Source: Chlorops oryzae | Lineage: Eukaryota; Arthropoda; Insecta; Diptera; Chloropidae | NCBI GenBank assembly: GCA_020466095.1 | Contig: CM035807.1 | Coordinates: 22,779,243-22,843,242 of the forward strand | Direction: 5' to 3' | DNA: 64,000 bases | Part shown: positions 44,064 to 54,614 of the stretch, in pieces | Layout of the letters: the number at the start of each line of letters is the position of its first letter | Position numbering within the stretch: position 1 is the first letter of the stretch | Program-made: the position numbers and the translations under genes | The notes under the pieces: model-generated | Database searches by the model: none | What the model saw: only the letters and a program-made list of their open reading frames with translations | Told to the model about the DNA's origin: nothing

Positions 44064-44461
44064 ACGACAGTGTGGCAATTTATGCAGCAACATCTCGCGG
44101 TCGTGTTCAGCTAATTTACGGTGGTCAACCATTCATCTTTGAGAAAATATTGAAGCTATCAACGGGCGAGGAGAAGAAATTTTGGCGTTGCAATCAATGG
44201 TGGAATCAGAAGTGTCGATCAAGAGTTTATACGATCAATGATAATGTTGTTCCCTTGAATCGCTATCATACGCATGAGGAGATCGTTAAGCGGAAGAAAC
44301 GAGTTCGTAAGCAAAATACTGGAGCTAGCAGTAAAGTGAGTAGAAAAACGGCGTCCAATAACGAGCATGCGAACAGTGGACTCGGTATACATTTGAAGTA
44401 TGAGGAAATTGTTGCCGACGTAACGGAATTCGTTTCGGTTTCCAATTTGGATAAGAAATAA
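44064..44461 (+). CDS. mod(mdg4): mod(mdg4) V27: FLYWCH 3' exon, opposite strand
   Basis: Acceptor TTTCTTGCAATTCACAG ends at 44063; junction codon GAC (Asp), then DSVAIYAATSRGRVQLIYGG. It encodes 131 residues to TAA 44459-44461. Finger: KFWRCNQWWNQKCRSRVY, YHTHEE. A basic segment (VKRKKRVRKQN) follows, then a Ser/Asn-rich and acidic end. Ligands complete. Confidence 0.92.
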
Positions 44462-45640
44462 TAATCAGTAATCATTGAAACTTTCTCATATTTAAAGCAT
44501 AATTTCTGACTTAAGAGATACGTAAGCTGTATGCAGTTTAAAAGGAGTTCTTCTTGTAAATAATGGCAAACTAAGTATCTTAAATGAGAATCTGCACACA
44601 ATCAAAAAACAAAAAAAAAAAAAAACTTTTAGTCCCAAAATTATTAAATTCTTAATGCTGATTGTTTTCCCAATAGAAGAAAAATTAATGAAGTTGCAGA
44701 CAAATAAATTTTGAATGGGGTTGGGTCTTTAACACTTCAAATACACTCCAAAATACTTCACTTAGTTGGGGAATTGTTCACTTAATTTTATTTTTTTTTT
44801 TTTGTTTGTGTGCAAAAACTTATCTTAAATCAAATGATTTCTTGTGACTTTACAATAAATTCGGATTAGCCCAAGAGTTATCAATTACTTTTCTGCGGCT
44901 CTATGCATAATAAATCTTAAACTTACGACATTTTAATAGAGATTTACATATCTCCGCAAATGAGAATGGATTCCCAAAGTTTTCTCAAATCTCGAAATCC
45001 CTTGAAAAGACCTTAAAACTTTTCCCACATTCAGTTCGGAAGAGAACTCTAGGTGGATTTAATAAAAAGGAAGAAAAAAAAAATGTCAATTAAATTTTTA
45101 TGCTGGCTGGAATTTTTTAGATCTAATTTCTCTAGACATAGATAAATAAAAATTTTTAATTTTAAGTTATGCAATAGCTCACAGTTACGTTCAATAACAA
45201 CACGAGAGTCGCTTCTACATAATAAAGCTGCCAAGTCTAAAGCTATAAGAATCATCGTTTCAGACTCCCCAAAGGATTTTTTTCAACCTGAATTTTACGA
45301 TTTTTTTCTGTTGATAGCATTATTGAAAATTGTTGCACTCCTATTTTATTGAATATAGCTTTACATAATATTAATAAATGCGTAGAATAAAACGGTTTAA
45401 TTTAATATAATGTAAAAAAAGATTTTTACAATTAAAAAAATAAAACGTTTTAATAAAGAATAAGTAAATCAAGTAGAAATGTAAGAAATTTTATTGCATT
45501 AAAGAAAATCGCAGTGTTATCGATTGAGAGCGCCTAAGATCGTTATTAAAAAAAAAAAAAATGGATTATATTCGGTTTTTTTCCCACTTCGACTCTTATT
45601 AACATGGAAAATGGTTTTTTTTTTTTTTGTATAATTTCAG
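44462..45640. other. V27 3' flank and V28 upstream intron, no gene seen
   Basis: AT-rich. A phase-1 acceptor near 44678 (GTTTTCCCAATAG) opens only eleven codons before a stop and shows no domain, so I do not call it. ORFs on the - strand lack motifs. Confidence 0.35.
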
Positions 45641-45930
45641 AGACTTCGCAGGATAAAGGTGAAAATTACGCTAAGCGGGATTTTTACTACACAACCGGAC
45701 AGAGATTCTCAACTGTACTCGTTTATAAAAATTATTATTATGTAAAATTTCTGGCTAATTCTCGTGGGGTTAAATGGATTTGTGCTCGACGATCGTCCAC
45801 GAAATGTCGAGCTCGTGTCCGGGTGAAGAAATCTGGAGATATCGAAGTACTTTGCGGTGATCATAATCATCCCTCTCCTCCAAGCAATACCAAATATAAT
45901 GAACGACATAGAGCAGAATCTTTGAAGTAA
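45641..45930 (+). CDS. mod(mdg4): mod(mdg4) V28: FLYWCH 3' exon, opposite strand
   Basis: Acceptor TTTTTGTATAATTTCAG ends at 45640; junction codon GAG (Glu), then TSQDKGENYAKRDFYYTTG. It encodes 95 residues to TAA 45928-45930. Core: TTGQRFSTVLVYKNYYYV, VKWICARRSSTKCRARVR, DHNHPSP. Last unit of the + strand block, facing the - strand V29 tail to tail. Confidence 0.92.
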
Positions 45931-46152
45931 CTGCAAAAAAAAGAAAAAACCCATACAAAATAAATGTAAGAATATTTATTATTGCATCAAAGTTTTCTGG
46001 TCTCTTGATGTCAAAAGTTTTACGCAAGGCACAATACAAGAACGGGTATCATGGCATTATTTTTTGAATACCTTCTAACAGTACAAAACCACAAAAGTAT
46101 TTTTTTTTTTTTTTTAAGTTTTCGTTCATGTTTCCTTCCCTTAAGTTATTTC

Positions 46153-46856
46153 CAGGGCTAATCAAAATATTTATGAAAAAACTTCAAAATATTTATTTAA
46201 TATTTAAGAAAAAACACTCAAAATATTTGCGATAAATATTTACGATAAAAATTTATTTCAAGGGCATTTTCCATATATTATTGGTTTAAGTAAACATATT
46301 GCAATAAAATATGAGATGTTTTCGAAGATTTTCAAAAACGAATGAACGTAGGCTATTGTCTAAGACTCGTTTATAATCAGAGAAATATCTTTAAACATTT
46401 GTAATAAAAATCTGATACCAGATTTGAAATCAGCGACCCCAAAAACCTCCTTGTGATACAGTTTTTTGGAAAAAGATCTATTTTTAAAAAATTTGGCCGC
46501 CATATTGGATCAGCCATTTTGGTTTTTGAAAATCTGACACCAGATTTGAAATCAGCGACCCCAAAAAACCCCCTTACCGAAAAAATCGTTCTTATTGGAA
46601 GAGTCCTTCATATTTTTGCCGCTGTTTTTGGGCTTTCCGCCCATAGTGCAGCGTTATGAATTATGTTTATCTGATTGGAAAGCATACTTATTAGGAGTAT
46701 TACGAGTATATCTACTGCATATTCGTATATAATATGAAATTTTAGCCGAAATATTTACGGAAAATCAAAATTTGCTGATATATTTATTTTTGCCCAGAAG
46801 AGTCGAAATATTTAATTAAATATTTATTATTTAAATAAATATTTTGATCAGCCCTG
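46153..46856. mobile_element. hAT-type MITE with 8-bp target duplication
   Basis: Begins CAGGGCTAATCAAAATATTT and ends with the inverted AAATATTTTGATCAGCCCTG. It is flanked by perfect 8-bp duplications GTTATTTC (46145-46152 and 46857-46864). CAGGG termini plus 8-bp duplication are the hAT signature. Length 704 bp, with no transposase ORF. It contains an internal direct repeat (CCAGATTTGAAATCAGCGAC twice, 46418 and 46538). It sits in the convergent space between V28 and V29. Confidence 0.88.
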
Positions 46857-46926
46857 GTTATTTCTTTTGATTGTGTATATTAAAAAAAAAATTTTTTTTT
46901 TCAATATTATTTGTTTAAATGTATCA

Positions 46927-47333
46927 TCATAGTTTATGAGTTTTGTCGAAACAGGAATCGCACATCCATGGTCGCCCGTTACATTGGGGACAGTGTGTTA
47001 CGATTTTTGCTAAATCCTTAACGTCGATTCCAGCCTTAATACATACAACACATCTTCCAAATAATCGGGATTTGCGTATAACAGTTAAATTATGATTGTC
47101 AACGGAGGTCTTTACAATGGCACCATCAACTAGACTGGAATATATTGCTGAAAGTAAAAGTTTCGAAGAAGGCGATTTTTTGGGCGCTAGCGACTCTTTA
47201 TTTATTATTCTTTTGACGGTTGGGCGGCTCCGGCTTCCAGATGCAAGAACACTTGAGCTCATTTTTGGCATTGACAGCTTAACACCCAAATACGGATTCA
47301 GTAAAATTGGATAGTTTGATACATTAAACGCAG
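46927..47333 (-). CDS. mod(mdg4): mod(mdg4) V29: Cys-rich zinc-ribbon-like 3' exon
   Basis: Acceptor CTTTTAACTTTTCAG ends at 47334; junction codon GCT (Ala), then AFNVSNYPILLNPYLGVKL. It encodes 134 residues to TGA 46927-46929. No FLYWCH signature. The middle is basic and Ser-rich (GSRSRPTVKRIINK), and the end is a Cys cluster: RCVVCIKAG, then HCPQCNGRPWMCDSCFDKTH. The C-x2-C, C-x2-C, C-x2-C-F-x3-H layout resembles the C-terminal Cys-rich domain of piggyBac-type transposases, which ends in a similar C..CF...H. The origin is an inference; the metal-binding pattern is visible. Confidence 0.82.
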
Positions 47334-47491
47334 CTGAAAAGTTAAAAGAAAAGAACATCACATTAGCTTTGGTTTCAAGTATGGTTTGTTTTTCTTTTTT
47401 TCGAATATAAGTTAAAAACAGGAACGAGGTTTATTTCTATGAATTTTTTTTTTTATTTTTTATTATGCTAATGTCCTTTTATTAATATAAT

Positions 47492-47745
47492 TCAGTCGTT
47501 CATATTACTAGCGATTATTGGAAGAAAAGTTTTTTGCTTTTTTGAATTATGATTATGTGCGCCACGAATGTGGAGCAGTCTTTTGCCTTTGGTTGTTAGA
47601 AGAGCACGGCAGCCTTGTTTTCGGTATGCACTGCAGCGCCATTGGACAACACAAGTTTGACCATTTCGATTGTGGATACTGTAAGCGTGATTTTTGTACA
47701 CTAACTGCCCGCGGTAGTTGTATTGGAAATTGATTTCCTGAATAC
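47492..47745 (-). CDS. mod(mdg4): mod(mdg4) V30: FLYWCH 3' exon
   Basis: Acceptor TATTTTTTGTTACAG ends at 47746; junction codon GGT (Gly), then IQEINFQYNYRGQLVYKNH. It encodes 83 residues to TGA 47492-47494. Finger: VQWRCSAYRKQGCRALLT, AHNHNSKK. The domain is compact and the tail short. The overlapping + strand ORF is a shadow. Confidence 0.92.
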
Positions 47746-49022
47746 CTGTAACAAAAAATATTTATGTAAGAAAGGAATTTTTTTTTCTTAATTTTTTTTT
47801 TTATATACAAAAGTGGCATTCATTAATATTTGTAAACTGCCCTTAGGAAACTTTCCCATTTCGAATCAGAATTAAAAAAACATTTATAGTTGAGCAAGCT
47901 CCTTTTCTGCTTAAACGTTTTCTTGCAGCTTTCGGGCATTTTTTTGGGGAAAAAATTTTTAATTACTTATAATGAAAACGTATTTTATATAAAAAGCTCA
48001 AAAATTATATTTTAAATTATTCCGAATCGCACTGAATAAAGTGATAAACGCTCACCAATTGTGCCTGTTTTTTTCCCCCCATTTTGTAAAATATACAAAT
48101 CGGAGTGAATCACATTAAAATAAAATTAAATTGTAAAAAAAATTGTAAGGACAAGAAGAAATATGAAAGATTTTCGTTTGCTTTGAAGGACCATTTATGG
48201 AGGTATTCACAGACGTTTTGATTAACCCGGTAGCGCCTGAATTGAAAAAAATAAATATTAAAAATAAAATAAAATATGAAACGGTTTTGAAATTTTGATG
48301 ACAAAACACGAACTTTTTAGTGATGCCATATGGCATCGCTAGGCGCTACCGGGTTAAAGGAAGTATTCTAAGCGTCAATAAAGGAAAAAATGTGATGACC
48401 TTTGCTTAAAAAAGTTCAAAATACTTCGATCCTTTATATTCACATCTTAGAGCTTAGAATTGTAGAAATTTTTGCAATTTCGCACGGAAAAACTCCCCGG
48501 GAATATTTAGAATCGGCATGATTGCTTTTCGTGTCAATGTTCCTGGAATTCATTGCAATAACGGTTTCATAAAAAAAATCATTGCGCTCCGATCTAAGCA
48601 ATGCATATTGCTTCTATTCGGATCAATAGGACACAAATGCACGGGACCTAAAATTATTGTTCATTATTGTTATTTTTTTCTTTGAACGGAATGGAGAATT
48701 GAAATTTCAAAGCACTTACCTCGAAAGTGGAAACTGCATGCGCTACCAGCAAAAGAGGACACTCCGAGAATTCTTTTTTTTCCCCCCAATTCTTTTCACC
48801 AGCTTAAAAAAAAGAGGAAGAGCGTGAATTTTTCATATTATAATAATGTTGAAAGAACTCACCTGAGATAAGCGTTAATGATTTTAATAATTTACTAAAA
48901 ATATGGACGAAATGGTTATTAATATACGTATTAAAAAAAAAAAAAAAAGTATCATTAGAGAAACATTTAAATTATTTATTTTTCAAATTTGTACAGTATT
49001 TGGCTATAAATTATCTTGGTGG
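47746..49022. other. no further gene seen; contains a small MITE
   Basis: Apart from the TTAA element at 48226-48353, this is AT-rich sequence. Short T/C runs lie at 48067-48080 and 48773-48787. No exon was supported. Confidence 0.4.
48226..48353. mobile_element. 128-bp TTAA-flanked MITE (piggyBac-type)
   Basis: Flanked by TTAA at 48222-48225 and 48354-48357. Terminal inverted repeats CCCGGTAGCGCCT / AGGCGCTACCGGG (13 bp, perfect). A second palindrome, GATGCCATATGGCATC, lies near the right end. CCC next to TTAA is typical of piggyBac termini. Too short to code. Confidence 0.8.
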
Positions 49023-49456
49023 TCAATTATCGTGCATCAACATTATTGAGGAGAAATTATCGACTTGTGGCAATTGTTGTTGTTGTTGTTGTTGTTGATG
49101 TTGCTCCTGTAGATAGCCGTCCTCATTGTTGAGCATTGCATTACTGAACCTACGATCGAGCTTAACGCGTAAAGGATCTTGTCCTGCGCGATGCGGTATT
49201 ACGCGATTCCGTTGCATCATTTTATGTATTTTCTCCGTATGTGGCTGATGATTGTGATCTCCACCGGAAATCGCTTTCAATCGTCCGAATTCAAGAACGC
49301 AACGTGCCCGACACCTTTGCGTTTGCTCCTTTTTCGAGTAATTATGACATCGCCAGTATTCTTTGTTATTCTTCCGACTATGACAATTATACATGTAATC
49401 GTTTAACAACAGAACCGGAGTGGACCAAGGCGATTCAATGAAATGTAATTCGGAAT
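49023..49456 (-). CDS. mod(mdg4): mod(mdg4) V31: FLYWCH 3' exon with poly-Q tail
   Basis: Acceptor GATCTCTTTATTATAG ends at 49457; junction codon GAT (Asp), then [19 protein letters not shown]. It encodes 143 residues to TGA 49023-49025. Finger: [27 protein letters not shown]. The tail carries a Gln run ([14 protein letters not shown]) encoded by CAA/CAG repeats and ends IMLMHDN. Loop between the two Cys longer than average. Ligands complete. Confidence 0.92.
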
Positions 49457-49760
49457 CTATAATAAAGAGATCATAAATTTCGAAATTAGTAAATTTACAC
49501 AGATTATAGAAAAAAATGGAAAAGAAAAGATAAAGAAAAGAAAATGAGACAAATGACAATGCGCTATTTTGTGCAACTACATCGATTCGATTCGATTTAA
49601 TTTTATTTTATAAATAAAATCTTTAAGCTAAAATACAATAATAAAATTAATTACAATTAAAATACATTTCTAATGACTATGCACTGGCGAACATTTTGCT
49701 TTCATAACGGATTTGAATTTCTGAATTGAAAGAAAACTTGCATTTTGAAAAATGTTTTTC

Positions 49761-50179
49761 TTACGATGGTGTATTCGATTGTGTTCCTTTGGTCGTAATG
49801 GATGATCGTAACGGCGATGTCACGAAGAGTTTGTACTCTTTGCCGTTCTTTTGCGGACAAACGTCAACGTTGGAAAGCTGCATATATTCAGCAAGCTTCG
49901 GATCATCGGCAATTAGTTTTATATAATCACCGAGATCTTCTTCAACCTGATAGAGTGGTCGCTGGCCAATACGCAGGTGATGATCTTCGTGATTATGACA
50001 ACGCTTGGCTGCAATTAGCCGATTATCTTTCGTTATAATAACAGCCTTACATCGACATTTCAGCACATCCACACAACGCCAAGTCGTTTGGCCATTTGCT
50101 AATGTCAATTTCTTATTGTACATATAATTTCCATAAACCAGTTGGGCGTTTTTCTTTTGGCTTCTTATGAATTTCACAT
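49761..50179 (-). CDS. mod(mdg4): mod(mdg4) V32: FLYWCH 3' exon
   Basis: Acceptor ending CTATTTCAG at 50180; junction codon GAT (Asp), then VKFIRSQKKNAQLVYGNY. It encodes 138 residues to TAA 49761-49763. Finger: TTWRCVDVLKCRCKAVIIT, CHNHEDHH. The tail is acidic then Thr/Ser-rich (LGDYIKLIADDPKLAEYM). Apart from the damaged V33, it is the variable unit closest to the common donor, about 3.6 kb away. Confidence 0.92.
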
Positions 50180-50370
50180 CTGAAATAGAAGAAGGATTCT
50201 GTTATTAGTTTTACGAACGACACTGCGAATCTAATATAATGATACATTTCAGCACATTAAAACGCAAAGTTATTCTAGTTTTTATTCATTTTTTTTTTTT
50301 TTTTTTAATTTATCTTTATTCAGGAAAAGTATTTCATAGAAACATTAGGTACAAAGGATTTTCAAGAGTT

Positions 50371-50447
50371 TCAAATTGCATTATTTAGTGAATAATTGGT
50401 AAAGACTTGCCTGGTTGATGGGAATGAATGTTCCTTTTTGAGTTTTG
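50371..50447 (-). CDS. mod(mdg4): mod(mdg4) V33, last exon (possible)
   Basis: Acceptor CTTTTCTCTTCCAG ends at 50448, phase 1: Ala, then KLKKEHSFPSTRQVFTNY to TGA 50371-50373 (25 residues). It follows the exon at 50523-50781, whose donor (AAAG|GTTGGT) also ends in phase 1, with a 75-bp intron. No domain by itself. The good acceptor and phase match with the upstream piece are the only support. Confidence 0.5.
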
Positions 50448-50522
50448 CTGGAAGAGAAAAGTTTCATAAAACCTAGGACTTGTTAGCAAACATAATCCTG
50501 CAAAAGTTAATTATGGACCAAC

Positions 50523-50781
50523 CTTTAGCGATCAATGGATTGCTCCGCATAGATCCAAGCGTGCACTTTATGCTCCTTTTTAACATTGCCTTGTCCTTGC
50601 GAGCAACAATACTCCTGAGACAGGGCACAAAAATAGTACTCTTTTGGCCTTCATTGCCATCAAGTGTCTGATTAATAAGATTTTTAAAGAGTACAAACCT
50701 CTACACTTTTTTCCAGTTCTTTACTTATCCAGAGCTTGACGGACTTGGGCCATTGCAGTATTTTAATATTAATTCCATAAT
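50523..50781 (-). pseudogene. mod(mdg4): mod(mdg4) V33, first exon, frame-disrupted
   Basis: Acceptor TTCTCACGCTTTGCAG ends at 50782; phase 1 gives Asp, then YGINIKILQWPKSVKLWISK and on to SVEVCTL, then stop. In the +1 frame the text continues without a break: FKNLINQTLDGNEGQKSTIF, CLRSIVARKDKAML, to NPLIAK and donor AAAG|GTTGGT. The exon is one base too long for phase 1 in and out, so a one-base insertion near 50690-50705 (real or from assembly) would explain it. No FLYWCH, BED or BEN pattern. Domain unknown. Closest unit to the common donor. Confidence 0.45.
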
Positions 50782-53700
50782 CTGCAAAGCGTGAGAAGAC
50801 ACCAAGGCTGGTAAACAAACAACCCTTTTGAAGTAATGTATGTATATACACATATGAAAAGAATGCAAGGAAGAAGAAACATCAATAACACCATCTCTCT
50901 TTGGCTCTGACGTAGTAACAGATAGACAGCAGGCGTTATGAATTTCCATTTAATTCGATGGTGTTGTGTTTTTATATTAAAATAACCATGTAATGTAAGT
51001 AAATATTTTAAGAAAAATTTTTTTTTTTTTAACGTTTTTATTATTGCATTTCATTTGCTATTGAGACTAACAACAGTTAATGAATCTTAAAACTAAAAAA
51101 TATTTATTAAATTTATGCTTTTCAGCATCGCCAACGTGAACTGGTGCTATGTTCCGTAGATTCCATAGATGGTTTCAGGATTTTTTTGTTACAAAAGTAC
51201 CAAAAAAAAATTTTTCTTCAAAACATTGTAGAGGGGGCTTAGTTGTGAGACAGTGATGGCAAAGATGACGCCTTTAAAGCCTTGATGAGCTGTTTGTTAG
51301 CAACAAATTTTGAATATTGTTGTTCGGATGTTTGGGACAACGATGCAATATTTGTCGGCTTAATGATTAAGTATTTAGAACATCGGATCAAAGTCTTTAA
51401 TTATGTTTTACGTATTTATAAACATTGGAACACGTATTTTTAAACATAAGAAAAATTGAAAAATATTTGTATTGGAGTAATTACTTTTCATTCATAATTT
51501 CCCATTTGCTTGAGACTCGCAAGGAGGTGCTAATGGTTCGTCGTTCGAAGTTATAGGTTTTTGTTTAAAACCCTTAAAAATTACAAAATGTGCGCCAAGA
51601 ACGATGGAAAAAATGCCGTTAAAGTGTCAAAAGAAATGCACCTGAAAAATGTTGATAAGACCTTTGTCTAGTGACCAAAAAATCATTTCGAATATTTTTT
51701 TTCTCTATTTTGTTGCATTGAATATTTAATTGCAATGGATACGAAGAAACGCAATCAAAGTTAATATTTTTCACTGAGTTTCAAGACATTAATGACATTT
51801 TTCAGAGGAATGAGCTTGGAGACTTTACCAGCATTTTTCCCATTGGTTTTAATGCATTTTTAGGTAATTTTGTCCGAGCCTGATTATGCCGTGAAAATAA
51901 TTTTAAAAAATTTTTCTTAGAATATTTGAGGTAATTTTGTAATAAGAATATTCGCATCGCATGATTAAAAAATAGTCCTTCAATGACATGGAAAATAACA
52001 ATGCTCTGCTCTCTTATTACATCATATAATGGTGTATTTCTTCTTCCATAAAAACTATCGACAGTGCTGCCAACACAGAAGAATGCTAAAGTACCGCTTT
52101 TCAAGGGAAATAATAAATAATTGCTCGTGGCAAATAAATTCATAAATACTTCTATCATGGGCGTACCTACAGTAGGGCAGGGAGGAGCAGCTTCCCCTCT
52201 TAAATGTTTCCTGCTGAACATATACCGCAGAGTTTTCGAAAGTATCCAGAAATGAAACAAGATTTCCTAATTATTTTTTTGAAGACGAGACCCGTGCTTG
52301 CATGAGATACCCACTATGAATATACGAAAAAGCCTTAAGACGCACTGAAACTGTTAATACCTACCCCTCTTTGAGCCTGGATACGCCCATGACTTGAAGA
52401 TTGCATCGACGATTAATTATCCTTTGAAACGTAAATATTCCCCGCTTATATGCACGCGAATTTATTTACCTTAAATGCTCAAGAAGCCCCGCTTATATGG
52501 TCCACTGCAGAAATACATCCATAACCCACCCATTCCTATGAATAGAGTAGAAAATTCTTTACTTACATATCTGCCCATCAATATATATCTAAATCAATTT
52601 TTATTGTATGCAACTCTTTTAAATATTCATAAATCACAAGAAATTCCATTAAACCATATAACAAAAGATGCTCAAATGAAGAAAATATGCCATGTGAATT
52701 TTCGAATTTTAAATTTCACTTTCGAACAAAATCATAACTAATTTCAAACTTCTTTATTAAACTCTGAATAAAATCGGTACAATTTTTAATTACAAGCCAA
52801 TTAAAATAGGAACACATTTAGGGGTTGATTCCAAGCACCCACCCTTGTTCCAGGTAACAAAATTTATATAAAACAAAAACTAACATTTGCACTAAACCGC
52901 GCAAGCGCACTCGAAAATACCAATACCAAATATAGACCCCGAATACCCAGGAAAACACAGACTCGGCATCCATTATGCCATTGCTCCGTGCAAAGCACAA
53001 CACCCAGACCCACGAAGCAACGTCTTTAAAATGTATATTTATGATTTATAGAAGAAAAATGAAAACTCACCGTCCACTTAAATATATTTTTACTTACACG
53101 CGCACATACAGATGAAATCGATGCATCGAACGACGCTGGATGCTGTGAATGGTACCACCACGCCTATAGCAGCTGCTGCCGCGGAACGTTCTTCACATAA
53201 TACACATTTATATTTTATTGATTTCTTTTTTTTCGTTGCTTTTGCTTCACATCTGCCGCATTTCAACAATTTCGTTGTTGTCTGCTTTTGCATCATTTTG
53301 AACGAACGAGGATGGAAAGAGAATATCGCAAAACAAGCCGTCGTTTTTATCGCGCGCACGGAACAAAAGCAAACAGCAAAGAATTTGTAGATACTCACCA
53401 GCGCGGCATCATTTTGCTTTTCTTTAGGATTTCAAAAATGTAAAAAAAAAAAAAAAATAAACGACGCAACGCGATTTCAATTACGGATGACGCGATACCG
53501 ATCTAAAGTAACTTAGATACTATTTTTTCGTTGACTCGAAGCCAGCTCTCAACATAGGTACTTTTACGGGCCAAATGACGCCGACTCGTATGTTGAAAGC
53601 AGCTCCACTGCAACATGGAATCGATTGGATGCGAATTCTAGTCGCAAGGACATATTGCCAATTGAGAATTCCTTCTTTTTTTTTAAGGCTTTCCAGTTCG

Positions 53701-53800
53701 TATTTTTGCGATGTCCCGATTAGCAACGAGAATTCGCTCCCAGTCGCACCACATCTTAGATAATCTTAATACTAAACCATATGAAAGCTTATCAACCAAC
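50782..53800 (-). other. large intron after the last common mod(mdg4) exon
   Basis: Runs from the common donor (53800, CAAG|GTTGGT) to the first variable acceptor (50782). The donor is a weak match to consensus. The 5' part of the intron (about 53520-53760) is clearly less AT-rich and more complex than the rest. In Drosophila the equivalent intron is known to carry conserved elements promoting trans-splicing, so this is where to expect them; I cannot assign the motifs. Further down lie T runs and the element at 52156-52391. Confidence 0.5.
52156..52391. mobile_element. MITE with CATGGGCGTA ends
   Basis: CATGGGCGTACC at the left and GGATACGCCCATG at the right are inverted repeats bounding about 236 bp. 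Pyrimidine-rich CTACCCCTCTT and CTTCCCCTCTT occur just inside each end in related contexts. No clear target duplication. Lies in the last common intron of mod(mdg4). Confidence 0.5.
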
Positions 53801-54614
53801 CTTGTGCGTCGCTGTTGTTCTGATCTCCAGTCTCAGCGTACGAAGAGTCGGAGAATGATGCCGGCTGCTGCTTCACAATAGTCTTTGATGTCGTCGCTGT
53901 TGATGCGCCGCCAGTCGCCGCGCCACTAGTTACCGCCACAGCCGTTGTCGGTCCATCTTCGTTTTCGGTGAAATAGTTCTCATCGTACCGCACGTCGCCG
54001 TACGAATCGTCTTCGACGTAAGCCGTTCCGTCATTGTCGCCGCCATCGACGTCGCCAGCCTCATCGGCGTATTCGGGCTCGGCTTTCGTTGATATTTCCA
54101 TCGGCAAGTCAATGTATTCGGTGTCGCTGGTCGGTTGGGAGGATTTCGGCTCTGGCGCTGCGGATACAACGGCCGTTTGTACTGTTATTTGTTGTGTTCC
54201 GGCTGTGCTGCTTCCGGCAGTGGTTATATCGCTCATCTCCAATGGGTCTATTGTACTTTTCGTGCGTTTTATGTGCGGCGCTCCCACCGAACTTCGATGT
54301 GATGGGCGTTTGTGGGAAACAACGGTGGTTGTTGTGCCCGTACTGACTATTGGCGCGGCGACATGTTGTTGTTGCTGATTTAATGTTTGCAGGTGCTGTG
54401 TTTGCTGTGTTATTGTGGCTTGGGGTGGTGGTGCTGCTGTCGTCTGTATAACAATTTGTGTCGGCTGTTGCATCTTGGTATCCCCGCCATCGTCGAGTGT
54501 ATCGATTTTGTAGGCTGTCCTTTGAGTTTGCGTACGCTGACGTACACGCGGCGACGATATCTGTTGGGGTATGGGTGTCACTTGTTCCGCAGGTGATTGA
54601 GCAGGTGGATCGCT
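53801..54614 (-). CDS. mod(mdg4): mod(mdg4) common exon 3 (Q-rich and acidic region)
   Basis: Acceptor TTCTTCCATTTTAG ends at 54615, phase 0: SDPPAQSPAEQVTPIPQQIS. It runs 271 codons plus one base to donor CAAG|GTTGGT (intron from 53800), so every downstream unit must supply two bases to complete a G-NN codon. Content: Arg/Gln-rich RVRQRTQTQRTAYKID, Gln/Thr stretches, a basic patch with KRPSHRSSV and IKRTK, then an acidic part (DEAGDVDGGDNDGTAYVEDD), and SYAETGDQNNSDAQ at the end. It is the constitutive centre of the protein, linking the BTB domain to the variable zinc finger. Overlapping ORFs in other frames are shadows. Confidence 0.95.

Noticed and set aside
44678..44740. Tiny phase-1 exon candidate after V27
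   Set aside because: Only eleven codons before a stop and no domain; such acceptors occur by chance in this AT-rich DNA.
49179..50038. + strand ORFs opposite V31 and V32
   Set aside because: They are antisense shadows of well-supported FLYWCH exons.
51802..52260. 152-codon - strand ORF
   Set aside because: It overlaps the inverted-repeat element at 52156-52391, has no acceptor or domain, and its composition is that of random AT-rich DNA.
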